From the NCBI GenBank assembly GCA_016781115.1, contig JADDQX010000168.1, forward strand, positions 1 through 5,392: a stretch of DNA of 5,392 nt, in the 5' to 3' direction. The stretch's first letter is position 1. Every line of letters begins with the position of its first letter. Positions 1 through 5,392 of the stretch are shown in pieces. The notes under the pieces are model-generated. The model did no database searches. It worked only from the letters and a program-made list of their open reading frames with translations, and was not told the origin of the DNA. Source of the stretch: Actinomycetota bacterium (GTDB lineage: Bacteria; Actinomycetota; CADDZG01; WHSQ01). Position numbers and translations under genes: made by a program.

Positions 1-431
1 TCACGATCGCGCTGGAGAAGGTGCTCAAGGTTTCACCGGACGAGGCGCGCGAGCGCGCTATGGATCAGTTGAAGCGCGTGGGGTTGGAGCACAAGGCCGA
101 TGCCCACCCGGGGCAGCTCTCCGGAGGTCAGCAGCAGCGCGTCGCGATCGCGAGGGCGCTCGCGATGCGCCCCAAGCTCATGCTGTTCGACGAGGTGACG
201 TCTGCGCTCGACCCGGAGCTCGTCAAGGAGGTCCTCGACACTATCAAGGAGCTCGCGCACGAGGGGATGACGATGATGGTGGTTACCCACGAGATGGGGT
301 TCGCACGCGAGGTTGGCACGCGGCTTCTCTTCATGGACGACGGCCGCATCCTCGAAGACGGCGAACCCAAGCGGATCTTCTCTAGCCCCACGGATCAACG
401 CTGCAGAGATTTCCTAGCGCACGTCTTGTGA
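1..431 (+). CDS. Polar amino acid ABC transporter ATP-binding protein, C-terminal part (5' end outside window)
   Basis: This is the cytoplasmic ATPase that would power a periplasmic-binding-protein-dependent importer. The reading frame is open from base 3, so the true start and the Walker A loop lie upstream of the window. Visible elements in order are the LSGGQQQRVAIARAL signature (117-161), Walker B LMLFDE (177-194), the D-loop SALD, and the switch histidine in VVTHEMGF (His codon 288-290). The leading segment TIALEKVLKVSPDEA and the THEMGFAREV block are characteristic of the GlnQ/ArtP/HisP class (polar amino acids such as glutamine, arginine or glutamate). The exact substrate cannot be read from this half. 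Walker B is followed by V (DEVTSALDP) where many homologues have P; this is a common variant and not a defect. The stop TGA (429-431) overlaps the GTG start of the next gene, so the two are probably co-transcribed and translationally coupled. Family assignment is very secure; substrate is not. Confidence 0.95.
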   Translation, partial: TIALEKVLKVSPDEARERAMDQLKRVGLEHKADAHPGQLSGGQQQRVAIARALAMRPKLMLFDEVTSALDPELVKEVLDTIKELAHEGMTMMVVTHEMGFAREVGTRLLFMDDGRILEDGEPKRIFSSPTDQRCRDFLAHVL

Positions 432-448
432 CGCCGTCTAAGACGGCG
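422..448 (+). promoter_or_regulatory. Hairpin-forming sequence at the ATPase/R2-like gene junction
   Basis: A perfect 7-bp stem with a TAA loop (CGCCGTC-TAA-GACGGCG, 432-448) begins directly after the ATPase stop codon and covers codons 2-7 of the downstream gene. A second, mutually exclusive stem is possible: CGTCTT (422-427) with AAGACG (440-445), which would place the stop codon and the GTG start in its loop. There is no T-run after the hairpin, so it is not a standard intrinsic terminator. A role in tuning translation of the second gene or protecting the 3' end of the first is inference. Confidence 0.4.
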
Positions 449-1285
449 GCCGACCCAGTCCTGGCGCTGCTTGCCGGTGACGGTTCCGACTACCGTGGTC
501 TCTACTACTGCTGGGAGCAGCAGCAGTGGGAAGCCGGGGCCATAGATCTGGCGCAGGACGCGAGCGAGAGGCCCGGCTTGCCTTCGTCACTGCGGAAGTG
601 GGTGGCGCGATCGGTCGCCTGGCGACACCTGCGGGCGGAGACGGCCACGGCCGCGCTCGTTCGGTTCATCGACACCGCTCCTAACGAGGAGCAGCAGGTG
701 TTCCTGACCACGCAACTCGCAGACGAAGCACGTCAGCTCGTGTTGCTCGACCGGATCCGCCGCGACGTGATGGGGCTGAGAGCCGAGCCCACAACCGCGT
801 CGCACGCGAAGTCACAAGACGGCCCGGTGCACGCGCTTCTGTCGCGATCTCTCGTCGCCGCGGCCGCCGCGCTGGGCGGTCCCGGGCCCGATCCCGGCCC
901 TCTTGCCGGCTCGATCCTGTTGTACGAGATCGTGATCGTGGGGATGTTCGGCGTCGTCGAACACCGCTTCATGGTGGACCATCTGGAGACGTTGGACCTG
1001 CTTCCGGGGCTCCGGGAGGGAACGTCGCTGGCCCTCCGCGACGCGCATCGCCACGTCGCGTTCGGGTTGCTCTTCCTGGCAGATCATGCGCGGTCGGATG
1101 ATCGACGAACCGCGCAGGTAGGGGCCTGGTTGACGGAGGCGTTCCCACGCGTCCGCGACGCGTTGCGCGCCGCTGAGGAAGCTGCCCCTGCGCGCAGCGA
1201 CCCGGGTGACCTCCTCGGATCGGCCCGGGCCGCTCTAGATCGTTGGTCGGCAGCGGTCGAGCTAGAGCTGCCGGTGTTTGGCTAG
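428..1285 (+). CDS. R2-like (ribonucleotide reductase small subunit / R2lox-like) ferritin-fold protein with degenerate metal site
   Basis: The 285-residue protein shows the pattern of the R2 / R2-like oxidase branch of the ferritin superfamily: an N-terminal YYCWEQQQWEAGAIDLAQD (26-44), a helix with E71, the block FLTTQLADEARQ (92-103), a helix LYEIVIVGMFG (165-175), then LPGLREG and RDAHRHVAFG (204-213). Active members carry six ligands in an E / ExxH / E / ExxH arrangement. By eye I align these to E71, E100, Q103, V171, A206 and H209, so three positions have lost a carboxylate or histidine. The 35-residue gap between V171 and A206 fits the family spacing. E167, E178 or H207 lie close by and might substitute. 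The start is GTG at 428, overlapping the ATPase stop as GTGA. There is no clear Shine-Dalgarno, as expected with coupling. The stop TAG lies in a CTAG shared with the convergent protease gene. It could be a non-catalytic relative or bind a changed metal centre; its substrate is unknown. Fold call is fairly secure, function is not. Confidence 0.75.
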   Translation: MTPSKTAADPVLALLAGDGSDYRGLYYCWEQQQWEAGAIDLAQDASERPGLPSSLRKWVARSVAWRHLRAETATAALVRFIDTAPNEEQQVFLTTQLADEARQLVLLDRIRRDVMGLRAEPTTASHAKSQDGPVHALLSRSLVAAAAALGGPGPDPGPLAGSILLYEIVIVGMFGVVEHRFMVDHLETLDLLPGLREGTSLALRDAHRHVAFGLLFLADHARSDDRRTAQVGAWLTEAFPRVRDALRAAEEAAPARSDPGDLLGSARAALDRWSAAVELELPVFG

Positions 1286-2169
1286 GGGGACACGCGACCG
1301 GCGCCGCGCAGGTCGCCGGAGCCGAGGGAGGTCTTCTTCATCTCGCCCCGGGAGATCCGCCCGAACATCGTGAGGCCGCCGTGCGGGTCCGAGAGGTCGT
1401 CCAGACCTACCTGGTGCCCGAGCTCGTGCGCCGCCACGTTCACGACCTGGTACTTCTTCTGGCCGCCGGGCTTGTTGGTCCAGCCGTAGTCGGTTCGGTT
1501 GAAGCGGAGGTCCGTCTCCAGGATGCGGGTCCCGCTGAACCAGGTGTAGTTGATGGCCAGCGCTCCGGAGCCGAGGGGGCCGAACTCGACGATGTTGGTG
1601 TGGTCGTACTTGACCGTCTTCGCCGTCAGCCCGGCGAACTCGTAGGCGAAGTCGATCCGGTCGTTCTCCGTGCAGCGACTCCTCGACGCCGGCCAGATCT
1701 CGTGCGCGTCCCGCAGCGCCCCCTGCGTCCTGTACATGCTGTTCTCGGGAGGGGTCGAGCCGCGGCGGAAGCGCCACACGACCGGCATGTCGTCGGCGTT
1801 CCAGCTACGGCCGGTCGGCATGAAGGCAGGGTCGGTGCACTCCTCTGCCTCACTGCCGCCTCCAGCCGCGCCGGCGGCGACCGCGCTCTGCATCTCTACG
1901 GAGTGATCGGGGTTGATGACCGCGGTGATGGCGTTGAAGGCAGCGCCGCCGACGGTGAGCGGGTTCTCCGTCGGGAAGTCCATGTGGAGCTCGAGACCGA
2001 CCCCGGCGGGCGGAGCGTCGACGCGGGCGATGTCCAGCAGTTGCTCGAGCGTCATCGATGGGAGCTCGGTGCTTACCTGGGAAGAGGCCGTCGACCCGCC
2101 GAGTGCTCCGGCGATCATCGCCACGGCTGCGACTGGAGCTGCGACCCGTCTGGCAAGCGTGATCTTCAC
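1282..2169 (-). CDS. Secreted matrixin-like zinc metalloprotease (HExxHxxGxxD type)
   Basis: A 295-residue exported protein that probably cleaves extracellular or cell-envelope proteins or peptides. Residues 1 to about 30 form a signal peptide: KxxxARR, a hydrophobic Ala/Val/Ile/Met stretch (9-23), then small residues around STASS as the likely cleavage zone. Residues of about 31-105 are a region I do not recognise, ending in an Ala/Gly-rich linker; no cysteine-switch motif is visible. The catalytic part follows, with a matrixin-style strand ILETDLRFN (216-224), the zinc helix HELGHQVGLDD (248-258), a Met-turn candidate LTMF (M268), and a C-terminal TSLGSGDLRG that matches the matrixin end pattern. 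H248 and H252 are zinc ligands and E249 the general base. The third ligand position holds D258, as in snapalysin-type enzymes, where matrixins have His. C111 and C166 could form a disulfide. The start is GTG with an AAGGGG Shine-Dalgarno. It stands alone, divergent from the glycosylase gene and convergent with the R2-like gene. Confidence 0.85.
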   Translation of the reverse strand: MKITLARRVAAPVAAVAMIAGALGGSTASSQVSTELPSMTLEQLLDIARVDAPPAGVGLELHMDFPTENPLTVGGAAFNAITAVINPDHSVEMQSAVAAGAAGGGSEAEECTDPAFMPTGRSWNADDMPVVWRFRRGSTPPENSMYRTQGALRDAHEIWPASRSRCTENDRIDFAYEFAGLTAKTVKYDHTNIVEFGPLGSGALAINYTWFSGTRILETDLRFNRTDYGWTNKPGGQKKYQVVNVAAHELGHQVGLDDLSDPHGGLTMFGRISRGEMKKTSLGSGDLRGAGRVSP

Positions 2170-2175
2170 CCGTAT

Positions 2176-2181
2176 CCCCTT
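2176..2181 (-). promoter_or_regulatory. Ribosome binding site of the metalloprotease gene
   Basis: On the minus strand AAGGGG lies 6 bases ahead of the GTG start (2169-2167). It is a good purine-rich match to the anti-Shine-Dalgarno at normal spacing. It supports GTG as the real start, in agreement with the signal peptide that begins right there. Confidence 0.6.
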
Positions 2182-2204
2182 AAGTTCCCGCGCGTCCGGT
2201 GACG

Positions 2205-2248
2205 CTCCGTGGCAGTGATTCTGCGGAGAGCATTCGACTCCTGCTCCG
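2205..2248. repeat. Three alternating CTCCG/CGGAG elements in the divergent intergenic region
   Basis: The 116-base region between the divergent protease and glycosylase genes (2170-2285) contains CTCCG at 2205-2209, CGGAG at 2224-2228 and CTCCG at 2244-2248. These are the same pentamer in alternating orientation, with starts 19 and 20 bases apart, close to two helical turns. The second pair extends to a 6-bp inverted repeat, GCGGAG (2223-2228) and CTCCGC (2244-2249). The first pair can also fold as a bulged hairpin with GCAG-TGATT-CTGC (2212-2224) at its tip. A regulator binding site is possible, but chance is quite likely for 5-6 bp words in GC-rich DNA. Confidence 0.3.
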
Positions 2249-2271
2249 CCGACTCGTTTTTCACACCTATC

Positions 2272-2277
2272 TACGAT
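2272..2277 (+). promoter_or_regulatory. Candidate -10 element for a leaderless uracil-DNA glycosylase transcript
   Basis: TACGAT fits the actinobacterial TAnnnT -10 pattern. It ends 8 bases before the ATG at 2286, so transcription would start at or just ahead of the start codon. No Shine-Dalgarno is visible upstream of that ATG, as expected for a leaderless mRNA. The -35 side is weak: CCGACT at 2249-2254 keeps only the GAC core at 17-base spacing. This is a by-eye call only. Confidence 0.35.
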
Positions 2278-2285
2278 GTTCCGAT

Positions 2286-2975
2286 ATGTCCGATACCGCG
2301 CCGAGCCTAGCCGCTCTGATGGAGGAGGTGACCTCCTGCTTCGCCTGCCCCCGGCTCGTGGAGTGGCGAGAGAAGGTGGCCGTGGAGAAGCGCGCGGCCT
2401 ACGCAGGACAGACGTACTGGGGCCGGCCCGTCCCCTCGTTCGGCGACCCCGACGCGCGCGTTCTGGTGGTAGGCCTCGCCCCTGCCGCCCACGGCGGCAA
2501 CCGGACCGGGCGGATCTTCACGGGCGACCGCTCCGCCGACTGGCTCTTCGCCTCCATGCACCGCACGGGCTTCGCGAACCAGGCGCTGTCGGTGGCGGTG
2601 GACGACGGCCTCTGCCTCTCGGATGCGTGGGTGACGGCTCCCGTGCGGTGTGCGCCGCCGGACAACAAGCCGACGATCGAGGAACGGGACACCTGCTTCC
2701 CCTATCTGCTGCGCGAGATCGGCCTGCTCACGCGAGTGCGGGTGGTCGTCGCGCTCGGTGGCTTCGCGTGGGACGCCGCGCTGCGGGCGGCGGTGGCGCT
2801 GGGGCAGGAGAGGCCACGGCCCAAACCTCCTTTCGGTCACGGCCACGAGGTGGACCTCGGCCGCTACCACCTCATCGGCTGCTACCACGTGAGCCAGCAG
2901 AACACCTTCACCGGCCGCCTCACCGAACAGATGCTCGACGACGTCTTCCTACGCGCCAAAGCCCTTCTGTGTTAA
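2286..2975 (+). CDS. udgB: Family 5 uracil-DNA glycosylase (UdgB type, 4Fe-4S)
   Basis: A cytoplasmic DNA repair enzyme that removes uracil, and in family 5 often other deaminated bases such as hypoxanthine, to start base-excision repair. The 229-residue length is typical for the family. Motif A is GLAPAAHGGNRTGR (63-76), the family 5 form, which lacks the polar catalytic residue of classical Ung. Motif B is YHVSQQNTFTGRLT (200-213). Four cysteines are placed to hold an iron-sulfur cluster: C18 and C21 (CFAC), C122 (VRCAPPDNKPT) and C137. In motif B the residue after His is V, where many glycosylases have Pro. I chose ATG 2286 because the protein then begins a few residues before the conserved first cysteine pair. 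The frame stays open to a GTG at 2199, but the extra 29 residues look non-conserved and would cover the intergenic region. The gene stands alone, divergent from the protease and convergent with gltB. Confidence 0.93.
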   Translation: MSDTAPSLAALMEEVTSCFACPRLVEWREKVAVEKRAAYAGQTYWGRPVPSFGDPDARVLVVGLAPAAHGGNRTGRIFTGDRSADWLFASMHRTGFANQALSVAVDDGLCLSDAWVTAPVRCAPPDNKPTIEERDTCFPYLLREIGLLTRVRVVVALGGFAWDAALRAAVALGQERPRPKPPFGHGHEVDLGRYHLIGCYHVSQQNTFTGRLTEQMLDDVFLRAKALLC

Positions 2976-3018
2976 CTGGACTACCGTCCCAGCGTAGGTA
3001 TCCGCCAGAACCGTGTCG
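2976..3018. other. Convergent intergenic gap between the glycosylase and gltB genes
   Basis: This 43-base stretch separates two stop codons facing each other (TAA at 2973-2975; TGA on the minus strand at 3019-3021). The only hairpin I can find is weak: GGAC-TACC-GTCC at 2978-2989, 4 bp and without a T-run. I see no convincing intrinsic terminator in either direction. Confidence 0.5.
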
Positions 3019-5392
3019 TCACGCCCAGGAAGCCGCGGTGCCCTCGAACAGCGCTTCGAGCCGCGCGACCTCCGCCACCGGAGCCACCCTCTTAAAGAAG
3101 CTCGACAGCGCATCCCACTCCTCGACGACGGTGGCGCCGATGGCGGATCCAGAGGCGGCGACGTGCAGCTCGATCACGCGCTTCAACGACTCGAGCTGCC
3201 CCGCGGTCGGTTCGTAAGCGGCCACCAGCTGCGGGTTGAGGTTCGTGACCAGCCGATGGTCGGGGTCGTAGACGTAGGCCTCGCCGCCGCTCATCCCAGC
3301 GCCGACGTTACGCCCGGTCGACCCCAGGATCACGACGGCACCCGCGGTCATGTACTCGCAGGCATGGTCTCCGACGCCCTCGACCACCGCGACCGCGCCG
3401 GAGTTGCGAACCGCGAACCGTTCTCCCGCCTTGCCCGCTATGAAGAGCTCACCGCCTGTCGCGCCGTAGAGGAGGGTGTTCCCCGCCAGGTACGGATCCC
3501 CGGCGTCGTTGGCCGGGGCCTTGATCACGACGCGGCCTCCCCCCATGCCCTTGCATACATAGTCGTTCGCCTCGCCCGTCAGACGCAGCTCCACCGGCCC
3601 GAAAAGGAACGCGCCGAACGACTGCCCCGCCTCGCCTTCGAAGTGCGCGACCACGCGTGCGCCGACTGCGACCTCGGCTTCTCCGGATGCGATCGCGCAT
3701 CCCAGGCGGGCCCCCACGGTCCGGTCCGCTGTTGCTATGACGTAGTGAAGGTCGGCTCTGCGGCCTTCGCCCAACAGCGGCGCCGCCTCCTGGTAGAGCC
3801 GGTCACCCAGCGCGGAGCGCGGTCTCTGCAGCGGAAGCGGCGCGGCGAAGGATGTGGCGTCCCCGTCTGGCCGTTTCACAAGGAGAGGCTCGAGCTCGAG
3901 CTTGTGCGCGACCGCGTGACCCAGCTCCCGCTGTCTCAGGAGATCGGTGCGCCCGATCGCCTCGTCCAGTGATGCCAAGCCCAGCGATGCCAGCAGGAGA
4001 CGGGCCTCTTCCGCCACCAGGATCAGATAGCGCGCCACCATCTCCGGCGTTCCCGCGAACTTCGCGCGCAGGGACGGATTCTGCGTCGCGATTCCGACCG
4101 GGCACGTGTCTCGGTGGCAGGTTCGGACGAGGATGCAGCCCTCGGCGACGAGGGCCGCGGTTCCGAAGGAGAACTCATCCGCGCCCATCAGCGCCGCAAC
4201 GACGATGTCGCGCCCCGTCTTCAAGCCGCCGTCGACACGGATACGGGCGCGGCCCCGCAACCCGTTCGCGACCAGGGCCTCTTGCACCTCGGCCAGCCCG
4301 AGCTCCCATGGCAGGCCGGCGTTCTTGATCGAGGACAGCGGGCTCGCGCCGGTCCCCCCGTCTCCGCCGGCGATGTGCACCACCTCCGCGAGCCCCTTCA
4401 CGACGCCGGCCGCGATCGTGCCCACCCCATCGGATGAGACCAGCTTCACCGAGACGTCCGCGCGCGGGTTCGCCTGCTTGAGGTCGAAGATGAGCTGGGC
4501 CAGGTCTTCTATCGAGTAGATGTCGTGGTGCGGCGGAGGCGAGATGAGCGCTACGCCGGGCACCGTGTGGCGCAGACGTGCGATCTCGACCGTCACCTTC
4601 TTGCCGGGGAGCTGTCCTCCTTCGCCAGGCTTCGACCCCTGCGCCATCTTGATCTGCAGCTCCTTCGCGTGCGCCACGTAGGAGGGGGTGACGCCGAAGC
4701 GACCGGATGCGATCTGCTTGATGCCGGAGTTCCGCTCGTCCGCGTAGCGCTCGGGGGCTTCTCCTCCCTCGCCCGTGTTCGCCATCCCTCCGATCATGTT
4801 CAGAGCGATCGAAAGTGTCTCGTGTGCCTCGGCAGATAGCGCTCCGTGCGACATGGCCCCCGTGGAGAAACGTCTCGTGATCGCACGTGCCGGCTCGACC
4901 TGCTCTAGCGGGATCGCCTCTGCGGCTGCGACGAGCTCGAGGAGGTCGCGGGGCTCGCTAGGCGGTCGCTCGTTCACCAACGACGCGAAGCGCGTGTAGG
5001 CGTGGTCGTCACCCTTCGCGGCGCGCTGTAACGCATGGGCCGCGTCCATCTCCGGCGTCGCAGCCCGCTCCTTCAGCCCGACGCTCTCCTGCAGCAGGTC
5101 GATCACATCGGGATTGAGAGCGTGATACTCGCCTCCGCTGCGGAACTTGATCACGCCGGTGTTCACGAGCGCCGGCTTCGCGCCGTAGGCCGCGTCGTGT
5201 CGCTCCAGCGCATGACGCGCGAGGTCTTCGAGGCTCACTCCCCCGGCCGCGGAAGACACTCCCGGGAAGCACAGGTCGATCACGTCGCGGCCCAACCCGA
5301 CCGCCTCAATGATCTGCGCCCCCCGGTAGGAATCGAGCGACGAGATCCCCATCTTCGACATGATCTTCAAGACGCCGTCCTCGATCGCCCTG
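3019..5392 (-). CDS. gltB: Glutamate synthase (GOGAT) large subunit GltB, C-terminal part (5' end outside window)
   Basis: GltB makes glutamate from 2-oxoglutarate and ammonia released from glutamine. About 790 residues, roughly the C-terminal half of a normal protein of about 1,500, lie in the window. The frame continues past the right edge (AIEDGVLKIMSKMGIS), so the N-terminal amidotransferase domain is outside. Numbered from the edge, the synthase/FMN domain shows GAMSHGALSAEAH (178-190), GEGGE (207-211), KPGEGGQLPGKK (254-265), SPPPHHDIYSIEDLAQ (284-299), GGDGGTGASP (342-351) and RVDGGLKTG (385-393). The 3Fe-4S cysteines follow as C-x5-C-x4-C (419, 425, 430; bases 4102-4137). The C-terminal glycine-repeat (GXGXG) beta-helix domain spans about 540-740, including VCKGMGGG and NVGAGMSGG. 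Only nine residues separate GEGGE from NSGIKQ, so the insertion known as the ferredoxin loop in ferredoxin-type enzymes is absent. This points to the NAD(P)H type, which needs a GltD partner. No gltD follows; the next gene downstream is the convergent glycosylase. Confidence 0.97.
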   Translation of the reverse strand, partial: RAIEDGVLKIMSKMGISSLDSYRGAQIIEAVGLGRDVIDLCFPGVSSAAGGVSLEDLARHALERHDAAYGAKPALVNTGVIKFRSGGEYHALNPDVIDLLQESVGLKERAATPEMDAAHALQRAAKGDDHAYTRFASLVNERPPSEPRDLLELVAAAEAIPLEQVEPARAITRRFSTGAMSHGALSAEAHETLSIALNMIGGMANTGEGGEAPERYADERNSGIKQIASGRFGVTPSYVAHAKELQIKMAQGSKPGEGGQLPGKKVTVEIARLRHTVPGVALISPPPHHDIYSIEDLAQLIFDLKQANPRADVSVKLVSSDGVGTIAAGVVKGLAEVVHIAGGDGGTGASPLSSIKNAGLPWELGLAEVQEALVANGLRGRARIRVDGGLKTGRDIVVAALMGADEFSFGTAALVAEGCILVRTCHRDTCPVGIATQNPSLRAKFAGTPEMVARYLILVAEEARLLLASLGLASLDEAIGRTDLLRQRELGHAVAHKLELEPLLVKRPDGDATSFAAPLPLQRPRSALGDRLYQEAAPLLGEGRRADLHYVIATADRTVGARLGCAIASGEAEVAVGARVVAHFEGEAGQSFGAFLFGPVELRLTGEANDYVCKGMGGGRVVIKAPANDAGDPYLAGNTLLYGATGGELFIAGKAGERFAVRNSGAVAVVEGVGDHACEYMTAGAVVILGSTGRNVGAGMSGGEAYVYDPDHRLVTNLNPQLVAAYEPTAGQLESLKRVIELHVAASGSAIGATVVEEWDALSSFFKRVAPVAEVARLEALFEGTAASWA

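Noticed and set aside
177..206. DEVTSALDP as a damaged Walker B/D-loop region
   Set aside because: V in place of P after the catalytic Glu is a frequent variant in this transporter class. The catalytic residues D and E and the D-loop are intact.
1243..2202. Long + strand open frame of 319 codons across the protease gene
   Set aside because: It is antisense to the well-supported metalloprotease, shows no recognisable motif, has a composition rich in R, G, V and A, and is explained by GC-rich third-position bias on the other strand.
2199..2285. N-terminal extension of the glycosylase from the GTG at 2199
   Set aside because: The added 29 residues precede the usual family start, show no conserved pattern and would fill the divergent promoter region. 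ATG 2286 is preferred.
2978..2989. GGAC-TACC-GTCC as a terminator between the glycosylase gene and gltB
   Set aside because: The 4-bp stem without a T-run on either strand is too weak to call.
2276..3217. + strand open frame of 313 codons in another frame of the glycosylase gene, starting at the upstream ATG
   Set aside because: The overlapping frame holds all family 5 glycosylase motifs. This one is an Arg/Pro/Gly-rich shadow that runs on into gltB antisense.
3013..3972. + strand open frame of 319 codons opposite gltB
   Set aside because: It is antisense to conserved GltB sequence (the GXGXG domain) and has no domain pattern of its own.
5368..5370. TTG at 5370 as the start of gltB
   Set aside because: The frame continues upstream to the edge with conserved GltB sequence (AIEDGV before LKIMSKMGIS), so the gene is cut by the window and does not start here.

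Overview
The window is a GC-rich, densely packed piece of bacterial chromosome. GTG starts, short or overlapping gene boundaries, a possible leaderless promoter and the protein families present best fit an Actinomycetota genome, possibly a poorly sampled lineage. This placement is an inference from composition and gene style, not from a marker gene.

Layout. (1) Positions 1-431, + strand: the C-terminal half of a polar-amino-acid-type ABC transporter ATPase, cut by the left edge. (2) Positions 428-1285, + strand: a 285-residue protein with the helical-bundle signature of the ribonucleotide reductase R2 / R2-like oxidase group. It overlaps the ATPase gene by 4 bases, and about half of its expected metal ligands are replaced. 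(3) Positions 1282-2169, - strand: a secreted matrixin-like zinc metalloprotease whose third zinc ligand is Asp instead of His. It converges on gene 2, and the two stop codons are read from opposite strands of one CTAG. (4) Positions 2170-2285: a divergent intergenic region with alternating CTCCG/CGGAG elements and a possible leaderless promoter. (5) Positions 2286-2975, + strand: a family 5 (UdgB-type) iron-sulfur uracil-DNA glycosylase. (6) Positions 3019-5392, - strand: the C-terminal half of the glutamate synthase large subunit (GltB), cut by the right edge and converging on gene 5 across 43 bases.

How the genes relate. The ATPase and the R2-like gene are almost certainly one transcriptional unit, probably the end of an amino-acid uptake operon. 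The protease, the glycosylase and gltB appear to be separate units with unrelated roles: extracellular proteolysis, base-excision repair and ammonia assimilation. Amino-acid uptake and GOGAT both concern nitrogen, but nothing in the sequence ties their regulation together. I see no mobile elements, CRISPR arrays, tRNA or rRNA genes. Most of the window is ordinary. The parts worth a second look are the degenerate R2-like protein with its transporter linkage, and the hairpin-forming sequence at the junction between those two genes.
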